A stretch of DNA of 64,000 nt from Pseudomonas sp. 10S4 (lineage in GTDB: Bacteria > Pseudomonadota > Gammaproteobacteria > Pseudomonadales > Pseudomonadaceae): NCBI RefSeq assembly GCF_034344865.1, contig NZ_CP133774.1, positions 3,286,001 through 3,350,000 of the forward strand, read 5' to 3'. Below, piece by piece: positions 54,097 to 63,660 of the stretch. Position 1 is the stretch's first letter. Every line of letters begins with the position of its first letter. The position numbers and the translations under genes were made by a program. The notes below the pieces were generated by a model. The model did not search any database. It was not told the origin of the DNA and worked only from the letters and a program-made list of their open reading frames with translations.

Positions 54097-54187
54097 ATGT
54101 GCGAGCGGGCTTGCTCGCGAAAGCGGTGTGTCAGTCAAATAATCGTTGCCTGACACACCGCTTTCGCGAGCAAGCCCGCTCCCACAT
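54097..54187. repeat. REPIN (GTGCGAGCGGGCTTGCTCGC)
   Basis: ATGTGCGAGCGGGCTTGCTC at the left, GAGCAAGCCCGCTCCCACAT at the right, with CTTTCGCG inside. It fills most of the 313-base gap (53886-54198) between aotJ and the ligase gene. The rest is the aotJ promoter region. Confidence 0.9.
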
Positions 54188-54198
54188 TTTTGATTCAT

Positions 54199-55887
54199 TC
54201 AGGTCAGTAAGTCTTGCAGCGTTGCCAGGTTATCGGCCTCTTCGACCGTCTTATCCTGGCGCCACCGCAACATCCTTGGAAACCGCACCGCAATCCCACT
54301 CTTGTGCCGCCGCGACCGGGCGATCCCCTCAAACCCCAGCTCAAACACCAGGCTTGGCGTCACGCTGCTCACCGGTCCGAACTTCTCCAGCGTGGTTTGG
54401 CGGACGATGCCGTCGACCTTGCGCATTTCTTCATCGGTCAGTCCTGAATACGCCTTGGCGAACGGCACCAGCGTCCGCTCGCTCGCCTCGGGCGGCCCGT
54501 CCCACACGGCGAACGTGTAGTCGCTGTAGAGACTCGCTCGACGACCATGACCCTGTTGCGCATAGATCAACACCGCATCGACGCTGAACGGCTCGACTTT
54601 CCATTTCCACCAGACGCCCATGTCCTTGGTCCGACCCACGCCATACAGCGAATCCCGGGCCTTGAGCATCATGCCTTCGACACCGAGCCGGCGAGAGGCT
54701 TCCCGTTGCCCGGCGAGGTCGAACCAGTCTTCGCCGGTCAGTACTGGCGACGCCAGCAGCACCGGGCTGTTGCAGGTGGCGATGACTTGCTCCAATTGGG
54801 TGCGACGCTTTGCCTGAGTCTGGTTGCGCCAGTCTTCGCCTTGCCATTCCAGCAGGTCGTAGGCGAGTAACACCACCGGCACTTCATCGAGGATTTTCCT
54901 GCCCAGGGTTTTACGGCCGATGCGTTGTTGCAGCAAGGCGAAGGGTTGCACCGCCGGGGGCTTTGAGGATTGCGGGTCGAAGGCATCCTCGGTGGTGGGG
55001 TGTGCAGACTTCCAGGCGACGATTTCGCCATCGATCACCGTGCCGTCCGGTAAACCATGGGTCAGCGCTTCCAGTTCGGGAAATCGCTCGCTGACCAGTT
55101 CTTCGCCCCGGGACCAGATCCACAGTCGCCCCTCGCGCTTGACCACTTGGGCACGGATGCCGTCCCACTTCCATTCCACCTGCCATTGGCTGGCGGGACC
55201 GAGCAGGGCTTCGAACTGCTCGACCGGTTGCGACAAGGCATGGGCGAGGAAAAACGGATAAGGCTGGCCACCGCGTTGGGCATATTCATCGTCGGAGGGC
55301 GGCGCGATGAGTTTCAGGTAATGGGCGGCCGTCGGGCGTTTGGACAGATCGGTATACCCCACGAGGCGCTGCGCCACGCGTTTGCTGTCGAGCCCGGCCA
55401 TGGCTGCCAGCGCTCGCGTAACCAGTAATTTGGAGACGCCGACGCGAAAACTGCCGGTGATCAGTTTGATGCACAGCATCAGGCTGGCGCGGTCCAGTTG
55501 CGCCCACAGGGCGGGCAATCGCCTGGCCAGGAACTCCGGGTTTTCACCTCGCAGCGGCAGAAGCTTGTCTTCGATCCAAGCGGCCAGCCCGTCGGTAGAA
55601 CTGTGGGTGGCTTCGGGTAGCACCAGCGAGATGGTTTCCGCCAGATCGCCAACCGCTTGATAACTCTCTTCGAACAACCATGTCGATAACCCGGAAATCT
55701 CCACCGCCAATTCCCGCAGCGCACGCACCGGCACTAACTGCCGAGGGCGGCCGCCAGACAAAAAGTACACGGCCCACGCCGCATCTTCTGGTGCGGCTTG
55801 GGCAAAGTAAGCCTGCATCGCCGCCAGTTTGTCGTTGCTCGAGGTGGTGGCGTCGAGTTCGGCATACAACCGGGCGAAGGCTTTCAT
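54199..55887 (-). CDS. ATP-dependent DNA ligase (DNA-damage-associated type)
   Basis: 562 residues. The nucleotidyltransferase lysine lies in WQVEWKWDGIRAQVVKREGR (KxDG), followed by DGEIVAWKSAHPTTEDAFDP, VEGMMLKARDSLYGVGRTKD and a C-terminal OB domain (PFSVDAVLIYAQQGHGRRAS). An N-terminal DNA-binding domain is present (about residues 1-190). These ligases occur beside an MBL exonuclease and an Lhr-like helicase. It overlaps the exonuclease gene by 4 bases; the helicase is not in its place. Confidence 0.92.
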   Translation of the reverse strand: MKAFARLYAELDATTSSNDKLAAMQAYFAQAAPEDAAWAVYFLSGGRPRQLVPVRALRELAVEISGLSTWLFEESYQAVGDLAETISLVLPEATHSSTDGLAAWIEDKLLPLRGENPEFLARRLPALWAQLDRASLMLCIKLITGSFRVGVSKLLVTRALAAMAGLDSKRVAQRLVGYTDLSKRPTAAHYLKLIAPPSDDEYAQRGGQPYPFFLAHALSQPVEQFEALLGPASQWQVEWKWDGIRAQVVKREGRLWIWSRGEELVSERFPELEALTHGLPDGTVIDGEIVAWKSAHPTTEDAFDPQSSKPPAVQPFALLQQRIGRKTLGRKILDEVPVVLLAYDLLEWQGEDWRNQTQAKRRTQLEQVIATCNSPVLLASPVLTGEDWFDLAGQREASRRLGVEGMMLKARDSLYGVGRTKDMGVWWKWKVEPFSVDAVLIYAQQGHGRRASLYSDYTFAVWDGPPEASERTLVPFAKAYSGLTDEEMRKVDGIVRQTTLEKFGPVSSVTPSLVFELGFEGIARSRRHKSGIAVRFPRMLRWRQDKTVEEADNLATLQDLLT

Positions 55888-56906
55888 GGCAGCACCTCGG
55901 CAGCGTCCACGTGTTCTACCTCATCGTCACCGTATTCGGTGCTGAACGCCTGGGCATCGAGGCCTTGTTCACTCAGATGACGAACCAGCACGCCCACCGA
56001 ACCGTGAGTGACCATCACCCGCTCGGCCCCGGTCTGTTCGATGGCCCAGAGCAGTCCCGGCCAGTCGGCGTGGTCCGAGAGCACGAAACCGCGATCTACA
56101 CCGCGCCGCCGCCGGGTGCCGCGCAAACGCATCCAGCCACTGGCAAAACCATCGCTGTAATCGCCGAACCGACGCATCCAACTGCTGCCACCTGCGGATG
56201 GCGGGGCAAGCACCAAGGCCCTGCGCATGATCGGGTCGTTCTTTTGTACCTCACCGGCATAAATCGTTGGCGGCAAGTAAATCCCACCGTCGCGATAAAC
56301 CCGGTTGAGCGGCTCAACGGCGCCATGCACCAGAATGGGGCCGATGCTGGCCTCGATGCCGTGGAGAATCCGTTGCGCCTTGCCGAAGGAATAGCAGAAC
56401 AGCACGCTGGCTTTCCCGGCCACGACGTTGGCCTGCCACCACTGATTGATTTCGGCAAAGACCTGCGCCTGAGGTTGCCAGCGATAGATCGGCAAACCGA
56501 AGGTCGATTCAGTGATGGAAGTGTGGCAACGCACCGGTTCGAAGGGCGCGCAGGTGCCGTCGGGCTCGATCTTGTAATCCCCCGAGGCAACCCAGACTTC
56601 ACCACCGTATTCCAGGCGCACCTGGGCCGAGCCGAGCACATGGCCGGCCGGATGAAAACTCAGGGTGACGCCGTGATGCAGCAAGCGCTCGCCGTAGGGC
56701 AGGGTTTGCAGGTTGAGGTCTTGGCCAAGCCGTGCGCGCAGGATGCCTTCACCGGGGGCGGCCGCCAGGTAGTGTTGATTGCCGGCGCGGGCATGATCAC
56801 CGTGCGCGTGGGTGATCACCGCACGCTCCACCGGGCGCCACGGGTCGATATAGAAATCCCCGGCGGGGCAGTACAAACCTTCGGGACGAGCGATAACAAG
56901 ATCCAT
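55884..56906 (-). CDS. Ligase-associated MBL-fold exonuclease
   Basis: 340 residues. The metallo-beta-lactamase signature is VITHAHGDHARAGNQHYLAA; later motifs include VLGSAQVRLEYGGEVWVASG, CHTSITESTFGLPIYRW and a C-terminal VLSDHADWPGLLWAIEQTGA. This is the exonuclease of the exonuclease-ligase-helicase set implicated in DNA damage repair. Coupled to the ligase by ATGA. Confidence 0.9.
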   Translation of the reverse strand: MDLVIARPEGLYCPAGDFYIDPWRPVERAVITHAHGDHARAGNQHYLAAAPGEGILRARLGQDLNLQTLPYGERLLHHGVTLSFHPAGHVLGSAQVRLEYGGEVWVASGDYKIEPDGTCAPFEPVRCHTSITESTFGLPIYRWQPQAQVFAEINQWWQANVVAGKASVLFCYSFGKAQRILHGIEASIGPILVHGAVEPLNRVYRDGGIYLPPTIYAGEVQKNDPIMRRALVLAPPSAGGSSWMRRFGDYSDGFASGWMRLRGTRRRRGVDRGFVLSDHADWPGLLWAIEQTGAERVMVTHGSVGVLVRHLSEQGLDAQAFSTEYGDDEVEHVDAAEVLP

Positions 56907-56994
56907 GTTGTTACCAAAATGGAGGGACTTGTTAGCTATGAGGTTTGCGCGGGGCGAGAAGTTCTATCGGGCTTTCGGGTCTAGCGACATTCCC

Positions 56995-57086
56995 ATGTGG
57001 GAGCGGGCTTGCTCGCGAAGGCGTCGTGTCAGTCAACATCATCGTTGCCTGACACACCGCTTTCGCGAGCAAGCCCGCTCCCACAT
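56995..57086. repeat. REPIN (GTGGGAGCGGGCTTGCTCGC)
   Basis: ATGTGGGAGCGGGCTTGCTC at the left, GAGCAAGCCCGCTCCCACAT at the right. Confidence 0.9.
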
Positions 57087-57103
57087 GGGGTTGGTGGTGA
57101 TGC

Positions 57104-59554
57104 TTACTTACCGGGGATTAGCGTCAACCGCGCCTTGCCATACACCTTGTCAAAGTTCTGTGGCTGCATCGGCAGGCTCATGTACTGGCCCTTGAGCCAC
57201 GGATCGATGCTGTCGAGGTAGTTCGGACTCGCCGGGTTGCCGGACTGGCCCGTACCGTTCTGGCCCATCAGCGGTTCGACCTGGCCGAAGTCGACGATAA
57301 AGCGCATGGACGGCACCAGCGTGGTGTTGAAGTCCTGACCCCAAGCGAACGCCGCAGTGTTCAGCGTGGTGTGATCGCCACCGGCCGCCAACGGACCGCG
57401 CACGGTCTGGCCACTGGCATTTTTCCACTCGTAGCGGTGCAGTTTGCCCCACTGCCAGGCTTTGTGATCGCCGCCCAACTGACTGTCCCCCGCAGTGATC
57501 GCTGCCGCCAGGCTACGGGCGAGGATCGCCGGTTTATCTTCTTTCTGCGGCGTGCGGACGTCATCCCAGAACGGGCTGTCCTCGCGACCGAGCAGGTGAT
57601 CGGCCTGAGCGGCGTAGGACAACTTACCGTTGGCGACAAAGGCTTTCCACGCCGGGCTGGTTTCCGGGCCCAGTTCGTCAAGGAAGATTTGCTTCATGCT
57701 TTCTTGCAGGAACAGCTCATAAATCGCTGCATCGGCGGAGGTCGGGCTGAGCTTGCCGTCGAACGCCATCAAACGCGTCAACGCCTCGCGCGCCTTGCCA
57801 CGATCGGCCACCGGCAGCGCTTCGATCGCCTGTTTCAGCGGCTGGGACATGCCCGGCGCCTCAAACATTTTCTTCAATTTGGCGGCGAAAGTGGTGGTCT
57901 GGTCGTATTGCATGGCGATCAGGCTGCGGGTGTCGTGCTTGCCGACGCCGGCCAGTTCCGCCAGACGTTCGCCACGTTCCGGGGCTGCCCAGGAGTTGGA
58001 CAACTGCATGCCGTAACCATGGGGAATGACACGCTGGTTGGCGGTGCCGAGCCAGCCTTGGGCCGGGTCCTGATCGTACGGGTGCAGCATCGGGTCGGCG
58101 TAACCGTCCCAATCGTAGCGACCGTCCCAGCCCGGCGATGGCAGCAAGCCTTCGCCTTCACGGCGGTTCGGGTAACGACCGGTGACCTGCCAGCCAATGC
58201 TGCTGGCGTCGGCAAACACCAGGTTCAGGGCGATGGCGCGTATTTCACGGCTTGCATCCGAGGCTTTCTCGACGGTCTGCGCACGGGACAGGTCGAAAAA
58301 TGCATCCAGGGTTTTGTCGTCGGTGAAGCTCGGGGTCTGCAAGGCCAGGCCGAAACCATTGGCCATCGTCAGGCCTTGGGCACTGTTGAGCAGCGGCCCG
58401 TGGCGGGTTTCGTACACCGCTTCGCGAATCGGCCGCTGGCCTTTGACGAAGTAGGTTTCGTTACGCACGCCCACCGGCTGCCATTTGCCGTTCACTTCGT
58501 ATGAAAGGCCATTGCCCTGGCGTTTGATTTTTTCCAGGAACAGGTCCTGGTTGTCGCCCATGACCGTGGTCATGCTCCATGCCACTTTGCCGTTGAAACC
58601 ACCCAGTACCATAGGCAGGCCGGCGATGCTGACGCCAGCGGCCTGATATTTCGGCGCGCGGATCTGCACGTAGCTGTACAGCGACGGCACGCCCATCGGC
58701 CCGTGACTGTCGCTGGCCAGCAGGCTTTTGCCGCTGCGGCTGCGTTGCGGGCCGATCGCCCAGTTGTTCGACGAGGTGGCGCCCAGCAGGTTCAGGTCGG
58801 ACAGTTGCCCGGTGGCTTTGGTGATTTCGGCCAGACCCGGGATCGCGCCGTTGAGCTTGATGCCCTGGAGTTTTTCCGCTTCAGCCAACGGCAGTTTTTC
58901 GTCGGGAGCGGAGGGCGTCAGCCACGGGAGCTTATCGGTGCTGACGGTTTGGGCGATGACCAGCGAAGAGATTTCTTCCGGCAGGTTGGCCGACTGGCTG
59001 AAATTCAACAGGCAGAAAATCAGCGCCGAATCTTCCGGCTGCCAGTATTCAGGTTTGTAGCCGGTGGCAGCGAGGTCCGCCGGGAGCTTGTCGCGATAGC
59101 GGAACAGATAGGCGTTGACGCCCCGGGCATAGACTTCAAAGAAGCGCTTGAGCCGTGGCGAAGACGCCTTGTACAGCTCGCCGGCGCTTTTCTTTAGATT
59201 GACGGCGCGCATGTAGCGGTCGGCGTCGAGCAGGTCCGGACCGGACATTTCTGCCAGACGGCCTTCAGCCAACAGGCGCATGGTCACCATTTGGGTGATG
59301 CGGTCGCTGGCGTGCACGTAACCGAGGGTGAACAGCGCGTCGTGGAAGCTGTTGCTTTCGATCAACGGCATGCCCATGGCATTGCGCCGAACCGAAACGT
59401 TCTGCGCCAGGCCTTTGAGCGGCTGCACGCCGGAGGTCGGCGGGAGGGTGTCCTGGGTGTTCCAGGTCTGACAACCGGTCAGGCTCAAAACACCGGCCAC
59501 TGCTGCGGCAACGCCGAACCGGGGAAGAAAATGTGTAAGGGCTGGCGAGGCCAT
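57104..59554 (-). CDS. quiP: Acyl-homoserine lactone acylase QuiP (Ntn-hydrolase)
   Basis: 816 residues from ATG 59554, preceded by GGAG. The lipobox-like SLTGC gives a possible lipid anchor at residue 28. The N-terminal processing site is [20 protein letters not shown] (nucleophile serine about residue 262), which would leave an alpha chain near 26 kDa and a beta chain near 60 kDa. The overall match to P. aeruginosa QuiP, a periplasmic penicillin-acylase-type enzyme that degrades long-chain AHLs, is strong. It stands as a single gene between REPINs. Confidence 0.88.
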   Translation of the reverse strand: MASPALTHFLPRFGVAAAVAGVLSLTGCQTWNTQDTLPPTSGVQPLKGLAQNVSVRRNAMGMPLIESNSFHDALFTLGYVHASDRITQMVTMRLLAEGRLAEMSGPDLLDADRYMRAVNLKKSAGELYKASSPRLKRFFEVYARGVNAYLFRYRDKLPADLAATGYKPEYWQPEDSALIFCLLNFSQSANLPEEISSLVIAQTVSTDKLPWLTPSAPDEKLPLAEAEKLQGIKLNGAIPGLAEITKATGQLSDLNLLGATSSNNWAIGPQRSRSGKSLLASDSHGPMGVPSLYSYVQIRAPKYQAAGVSIAGLPMVLGGFNGKVAWSMTTVMGDNQDLFLEKIKRQGNGLSYEVNGKWQPVGVRNETYFVKGQRPIREAVYETRHGPLLNSAQGLTMANGFGLALQTPSFTDDKTLDAFFDLSRAQTVEKASDASREIRAIALNLVFADASSIGWQVTGRYPNRREGEGLLPSPGWDGRYDWDGYADPMLHPYDQDPAQGWLGTANQRVIPHGYGMQLSNSWAAPERGERLAELAGVGKHDTRSLIAMQYDQTTTFAAKLKKMFEAPGMSQPLKQAIEALPVADRGKAREALTRLMAFDGKLSPTSADAAIYELFLQESMKQIFLDELGPETSPAWKAFVANGKLSYAAQADHLLGREDSPFWDDVRTPQKEDKPAILARSLAAAITAGDSQLGGDHKAWQWGKLHRYEWKNASGQTVRGPLAAGGDHTTLNTAAFAWGQDFNTTLVPSMRFIVDFGQVEPLMGQNGTGQSGNPASPNYLDSIDPWLKGQYMSLPMQPQNFDKVYGKARLTLIPGK

Positions 59555-59688
59555 GGCAAAGCTCCTGCGGGGGTAGTAACGCAATAAAGGCGCTACGTTA
59601 GTGAGCAGGAGGTGGCCGCGCAAGCGGGGCGCAGGGTTATTTCAGGATTTGTCGGATAAACCACAATCCCGGAGGCGCGCAAGTCCCT

Positions 59689-59819
59689 TGTGGCGAGGGG
59701 CTTGCCCCCGTTCGGCTGCGAAGCAGTCGCCAATCCGTCACCGCGCGCGCTCTGCAAGAACACCGTTGCCGGTTTTGGGACCGCTGCGCGCTCCAACGGG
59801 GGCAAGCCCCCTCACCACA
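59689..59819. repeat. Long inverted REP-like repeat (GTGGCGAGGGGCTTGCCCCC class)
   Basis: TGTGGCGAGGGGCTTGCCCC at the left, GGGGCAAGCCCCCTCACCAC at the right, about 90 bases apart. A partial third copy CCCCTCACCACAGGGG follows at about 59823. Confidence 0.85.
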
Positions 59820-59850
59820 GAAGCCCCTCACCACAGGGGTTGTGCAGGTC

Positions 59851-60494
59851 TCAGGACTTGGGCGGGTTGACCTTTGCCGCAATCGCATACGCCTTCACCG
59901 TCGCCGGGCGGTTCTGGATGTGGGTGAACCAGCGCAGCACGTTGGGGAAGTCTTCCAGGTTCTGGCTCTGCCACTTGTGGGAAACGATCCACGGGTAAAT
60001 CGCCATGTCAGCAATGCTGTACTCGCTGCCGGCGACGAATTCATTGCTCGCCAGTTGCTTGTCGAGCACGCCATAGAGGCGGGCGGTTTCGTCGATGTAG
60101 CGTTTGATCGCGTAAGGGATTTTTCCGGCGCGAACTGACTGAAGTGGTGATTCTGCCCGGCCATCGGCCCCAGACCGCCCATCTGCCAGAACAGCCATTG
60201 CAGCGCTTGCTGACGCCCGCGCAGGTCCTTGGGCAGGAACTTCCCGGTTTTCTCCGCCAGGTACAACAGAATCGCCCCGGATTCGAACAGCGATAAAGGC
60301 GCGCCGCCATCAGCCGGCTCATGATCGACGATGGCCGGAATTTTGTTGTTCGGCGAGATCTTCAGGAACTCAGGTTTGAATTGATCGTTCTGGCTGATGT
60401 TGATCGGGTACACGTCGTACTTGAGGCCAGCCTCTTCGAGGAAAATCGAGATTTTGTGACCGTTGGGGGTGGTCCAGTAATACAGGTCGATCAT
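59851..60494 (-). pseudogene. Glutathione S-transferase (YfcG-like), frame broken once
   Basis: Starts MIDLYYWTTPNGHKISIFLE with thioredoxin-like motif LYYWTTPNGHK and ISPNNKIPAIVDHEPADGG. The frame is lost at five Ts (60120-60124 plus strand): QFAPEK then IPYAIKRYIDETARLYGVLD in another frame, ending KAYAIAAKVNPPKS at 59851. One added base gives about 214 residues. The Asn/Thr active-site pattern suits nu-class (YfcG/YghU) glutathione transferases with disulphide reductase activity. Confidence 0.85.
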
Positions 60495-60639
60495 GGAATG
60501 CTCCAAAAAATAGACGTCGTTAGATACGGACAGCAACCGCTCGCATTAGGTCGTCCTGTTTGCACTGGAGAGCTTGCCTGTAGGAAGAGGTGATGCTGAA
60601 GTGCGTGAAATTCAATGACCCGACACGAGAAAAGTCAGC

Positions 60640-61197
60640 ATGGAGCTCAAGACCAACGCGGCACTGGTCATCATCGACCAGCAAAAAGGCATCCTGCATC
60701 CAAAACTGGGGCGTCGAAATAATCCTCAGGCCGAGCAGCGAATCCTCGATTTGCTGACGTTTTGGCGTCGAACCGGGCGGCCAGTGATTCACGTGCAGCA
60801 CCTGTCTCGCTCACCGGAGTCGGTGTTCTGGCCGCAACAATCCGGCGTGGAGTTTCAGGAACGATTTCAGCCAAAGGCCGGTGAGCAACTGATTCAGAAG
60901 CAGGTGCCGGATGCGTTTTGTGCGACGGGGCTGGAGGCGGGTTTGCGCGAGGCGGGGATTGATCAACTGATCATCGTTGGCGTGGCGACCAACAACTCGG
61001 TGGAGTCCACGGCGCGAACGGCCGGCAATCTGGGGTTTGATGCGTGGGTGGCGGAGGATGCGTGCTTTACCTTCGACAAGGCTGACTTTTTCGGCACGGC
61101 CCGTTCAGCCGAGGAGGTGCATGCCATGTCGTTGGGGAATTTGCATGGCGAGTACGCCACCGTCGTCAGCACCGCAGAGATCCTGAAGGCTGACTGA
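60640..61197 (+). CDS. Isochorismatase-like hydrolase, catalytic cysteine replaced by serine
   Basis: 185 residues. The family triad has D13 (ALVIIDQQKG), K87 (IQKQVPDAF) and normally a cysteine in GVxTNxC; here the motif is VGVATNNSVESTARTAGNLG, with serine at 120. The fold is otherwise intact. The change may mean altered chemistry or loss of catalysis. The substrate is unknown; single gene between a promoter gap and a REPIN. Confidence 0.82.
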   Translation: MELKTNAALVIIDQQKGILHPKLGRRNNPQAEQRILDLLTFWRRTGRPVIHVQHLSRSPESVFWPQQSGVEFQERFQPKAGEQLIQKQVPDAFCATGLEAGLREAGIDQLIIVGVATNNSVESTARTAGNLGFDAWVAEDACFTFDKADFFGTARSAEEVHAMSLGNLHGEYATVVSTAEILKAD

Positions 61198-61209
61198 AAT
61201 CTGAAATCC

Positions 61210-61301
61210 CTGTGGGAGCGAGCTTGCTCGCGATAGCGGTGTATCAGTCGACATAAATGTTGAATGTCAGTCCGTCATCGCGAGCAAGCTCGCTCCCACA
61301 G
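61210..61301. repeat. REPIN (CTGTGGGAGCGAGCTTGCTC)
   Basis: Left CTGTGGGAGCGAGCTTGCTC, right GAGCAAGCTCGCTCCCACAG. Intact, about 50 bases from the IS left end. Confidence 0.9.
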
Positions 61302-61365
61302 CGGATGTGTGGTGACCGCAGAATCGGGTCTCACGCAGATCAAATAATGAAATGGCTCCCCCGCC

Positions 61366-61402
61366 GCCCCCTGTGATCACCCACTAAGCTTTCACAGGGG
61401 GC
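61366..61402 (+). promoter_or_regulatory. Hairpin in the IS leader, before the transposase ribosome site
   Basis: GCCCCCTGTGA (61366-61376) and TCACAGGGGGC (61392-61402) are perfect complements with a 15-base loop. The transposase ribosome site GGAG follows at 61408. It could stop read-through translation from outside transcripts, or be part of the recombination site. Confidence 0.75.
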
Positions 61403-61420
61403 TCATCGGAGACCGTTGCC

Positions 61421-62446
61421 ATGAACAAAGTAGCTATTGTCGCCATCGATCTGGGAAAACACACCTTTCATCTGCATGCACAAGATGATCGTGGTCATGA
61501 GCTTTACCGCAAAAAGTTTAATCGGGCGGCGCTCATCCAGCATCTGGCCAATCTCGAACCCTGCACCGTTGCGATGGAAGCTTGCGGCGGAGCCCACTTC
61601 ATGGCGCAGGAAGTCTCAAGACTGGGGCATATACCCAAACTCATTGCTCCGCATCTCGTGCGTCCGTATGTGAAAAGCAACAAGAACGACTTCGCTGATG
61701 CCGAAGCGATCTGCGAGGCTGCAACTCGTCCAACAATGCGCTTTGTGCCGCCCAAGAATCAGGCTCAGCAGGCGCTGGCCATGCTCAACTCGACACGTGA
61801 TTCGTTCATCAAAGAACGTACTGCTACCGTCAATCGGATTCACGCAGCCCTCCTGGAAGTCGGAATCAGCTTGGCCCCAGGCTTCAAGTCCATCAAAGAT
61901 CTTCCAGCGCTGCTTGAAGCACATCCACTTCCCGATTCCATCAAAAAACTACTGACCAGGCTGCGTGAGCACTTCAATTACTTGCACGAGCAGGTCAAGG
62001 CTTTGGATAAGGAAGTGGAGTGCCAAGCCGCTGAAGATGATCTGGCTGTTCGCTTGATGACGATGCCGTGTGTCGGCCCGATCACCTCCAGCGTCCTGGC
62101 TGCCGAGTTGGGCGATGGCAAACAGTTCAAGTGCGGCCGAGGCTATTCGGCCTCGATCGGGCTAGTGCCCAAACAACACTCCACGGGCGGAAAAACCGTA
62201 CTTTTAGGCATCAGCAAGCGGGGTGACCGAAACCAGAGACGTCTGCTGATCCAGTGTGCCCGCGTCTATCTGATGCAGTTGGATCGACAGAAAGGAGCGC
62301 TGGCGGACTGGGTCCGACGGCTATGGGACAACCATCACTCCAATCATGTGGTCTGCGCACTGGCCAACAAACTGGCGAGAATCGCCTGGGCGATTGCAGC
62401 ACACCACACCGAATTCGATGCGGGGCCAGGCGCGATGAACGCCTGA
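61421..62446 (+). CDS. IS110-family (IS1111 group) transposase
   Basis: 341 residues. The DEDD-type N-terminal domain has VAIDLGKHTFHLHAQD, MEACGGAHFMAQEVSRLGHI and KSNKNDFADAEAICEA. The C-terminal Transposase_20 domain has MPCVGPITSSVLAAELGDGK and SASIGLVPKQHSTGGKTVLL with the catalytic serine. These transposases recombine DNA guided by a structured RNA encoded in the non-coding part of the element. All motifs look intact, so the enzyme may be active. Confidence 0.93.
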   Translation: MNKVAIVAIDLGKHTFHLHAQDDRGHELYRKKFNRAALIQHLANLEPCTVAMEACGGAHFMAQEVSRLGHIPKLIAPHLVRPYVKSNKNDFADAEAICEAATRPTMRFVPPKNQAQQALAMLNSTRDSFIKERTATVNRIHAALLEVGISLAPGFKSIKDLPALLEAHPLPDSIKKLLTRLREHFNYLHEQVKALDKEVECQAAEDDLAVRLMTMPCVGPITSSVLAAELGDGKQFKCGRGYSASIGLVPKQHSTGGKTVLLGISKRGDRNQRRLLIQCARVYLMQLDRQKGALADWVRRLWDNHHSNHVVCALANKLARIAWAIAAHHTEFDAGPGAMNA

Positions 62447-62680
62447 CCCCGCTGTCACCCGAGCACCACCCACCTGGTTTGCGATGCTGGATAACAGATG
62501 ACGTGAACGGCCAACCGGCCTGACGAAAACCCTGAGCTCCCACACGGCTGAAAGGCCGTCCAAGTAATTAGGATCGCCGGGCATCGATTCTCATCAAGGC
62601 GCGAATGGACCAACCTCCACTCAGACGCCGGATAGATGAAAGCAAGCCAAACACATCATCAAAAACAGTATTGCAGAAAA
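62447..62680 (+). ncRNA. Candidate bridge RNA region, 3' non-coding part of the IS1111-type element
   Basis: 234 bases without an ORF after the transposase. It folds into local hairpins: ACGGC-TGAAAG-GCCGT (62544-62559) and GGCC-AACC-GGCC (62509-62520). IS1111-group elements carry their guide RNA in this place, in contrast to IS110-group ones that carry it upstream. I could not define RNA ends, nor find the target-binding loop by eye. The call rests on element type, position and length. Confidence 0.5.
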
Positions 62681-62694
62681 GGGGGAACCATAGA

Positions 62695-62722
62695 TGTGGG
62701 AGCGAGCCTGCTCGCGATGGCG
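62695..62722. repeat. Single REP element at the IS right end
   Basis: TGTGGGAGCGAGCCTGCTCG CGATGGCG with no inverted partner nearby, unlike the REPINs elsewhere in the window. Confidence 0.85.
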
Positions 62723-62728
62723 ATTCAG

Positions 62729-62751
62729 CGGGCGAAGACGATCTTCGCCCG
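62729..62751. repeat. Short palindrome CGGGCGAAGA-TCTTCGCCCG
   Basis: Arms 62729-62738 and 62742-62751, 3-base loop. It lies just downstream of the SEC-C gene's stop (minus strand) and may act as its transcription end, though no T-run follows. Confidence 0.6.
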
Positions 62752-62756
62752 ACGCA

Positions 62757-62972
62757 TCAAGCGCCGTGGCACTTCTTGAATTTCTTGCCGTTGCCGCATG
62801 GGCAAGGGTCGTTGCGGCCGACGTCTTTCAAGGCGTTGCGCACCGGTTCCTGGTGAGCGTGGCCGCAGTTTGGGCCGTGGACATGGCCATGGTCGTGATC
62901 ATGCTGGTCGTGGGCGTGATCGTCATGATCGTGGTTGCAGTCTGGGCCATGGACATGGGGTTGTTGGGTCAT
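62757..62972 (-). CDS. Histidine-rich SEC-C protein
   Basis: 71 residues. The N-terminal half is a histidine/aspartate-rich metal sink ([33 protein letters not shown]). The C-terminal SEC-C zinc motif is [20 protein letters not shown]. In SecA the same motif binds zinc and SecB/ribosomes. Suggests a small zinc/nickel-binding protein. A second SEC-C protein lies 0.7 kb away. Confidence 0.8.
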   Translation of the reverse strand: MTQQPHVHGPDCNHDHDDHAHDQHDHDHGHVHGPNCGHAHQEPVRNALKDVGRNDPCPCGNGKKFKKCHGA

Positions 62973-62977
62973 CGGGG

Positions 62978-63463
62978 TTACTCCGGAATTAAATCGGCGG
63001 GGATTATCACGCCATTGCGCGCCAGGTGCACGTAGTGCGCGATGAATAAACCGGTTTCCAATTCACCTTCCAGACGATAGGGCACGGGTTGCCTGGGGTT
63101 TTTCAGCATTTTCACCACGTCCCGGACCTTGGGCCACAGGTTGGTGCGGATCGGCACTTTGAAATAGGCGCTGTGCTTGGGGCCGACTGTGAACCAGTGC
63201 TCGTGTTCGCCTTCGGTCAGCAGCATGTCGCCCAGATGAATGCGGTATTCGATGCTGCGAACGGTCAAGTCACTGTCGTTCGGGTTGTCGACACGAAAGT
63301 GCAGCAGGAATTTCTGCTCCAGCAGTTTGGCCCGCACCACCTCTACCTTGACCAGATGCACCTGAGGATCCGGTTCGTCGTCGCTAAACCAGGACGCGCA
63401 GCCGCTGAGGCTCAGGAAAGTGAGCAAGGTGACAAGGTATAAGGCGCGACGTTGACTGAGCAT
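62978..63463 (-). CDS. LEA-2 (WHy-domain) lipoprotein
   Basis: 161 residues. Lipobox LSLSGCASW (cysteine about residue 22). The mature part ([51 protein letters not shown]) follows the LEA-14/WHy fold known from desiccation proteins and bacterial lipoproteins. Function unknown; probably periplasmic face of the outer membrane. Confidence 0.8.
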   Translation of the reverse strand: MLSQRRALYLVTLLTFLSLSGCASWFSDDEPDPQVHLVKVEVVRAKLLEQKFLLHFRVDNPNDSDLTVRSIEYRIHLGDMLLTEGEHEHWFTVGPKHSAYFKVPIRTNLWPKVRDVVKMLKNPRQPVPYRLEGELETGLFIAHYVHLARNGVIIPADLIPE

Positions 63464-63514
63464 GATGGTGTTTCTCCCTTGAGGCCCAGTCTAGTCCTAA
63501 AAGATCTCAATCTT

Positions 63515-63633
63515 TGTAGGCGCGAGCGGTGCGGCGATCCGACTTGCCCGCGAAAAACGATAACGCGGACTTTCAGAAAGACCGCATCAGCTTCTTCGCG
63601 GGCAAGTCGGATCGCCGCACCGCTCGCTCCTAC
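63515..63633. repeat. Inverted REP-like pair (GTAGGCGCGAGCGGTGCGGC class)
   Basis: TGTAGGCGCGAGCGGTGCGG CGATCCGACTTGCCCGCGAA at the left and its complement at 63592-63633 (TCGCGGGCAAGTCGGATCGC and CGCACCGCTCGCTCCTAC) at the right. Confidence 0.88.
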
Positions 63634-63660
63634 GAAAAACTGCGATCTTTTGCCTTTATC

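Larger units (their letters stand above)
61352..62691 (+). mobile_element. IS110-family element, IS1111 group
   Basis: Subterminal inverted repeats ATGGCTCCCCC (61352-61362) and GGGGGAACCAT (62681-62691) differ at one position and enclose one transposase gene. The 5' non-coding part is short and the 3' part long (62447-62680), the layout of the IS1111 group. The true ends lie a few bases outside the repeats. The right end abuts a single REP element at 62695, which suits the REP-targeting habit of several Pseudomonas IS110-family elements. Confidence 0.85.
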
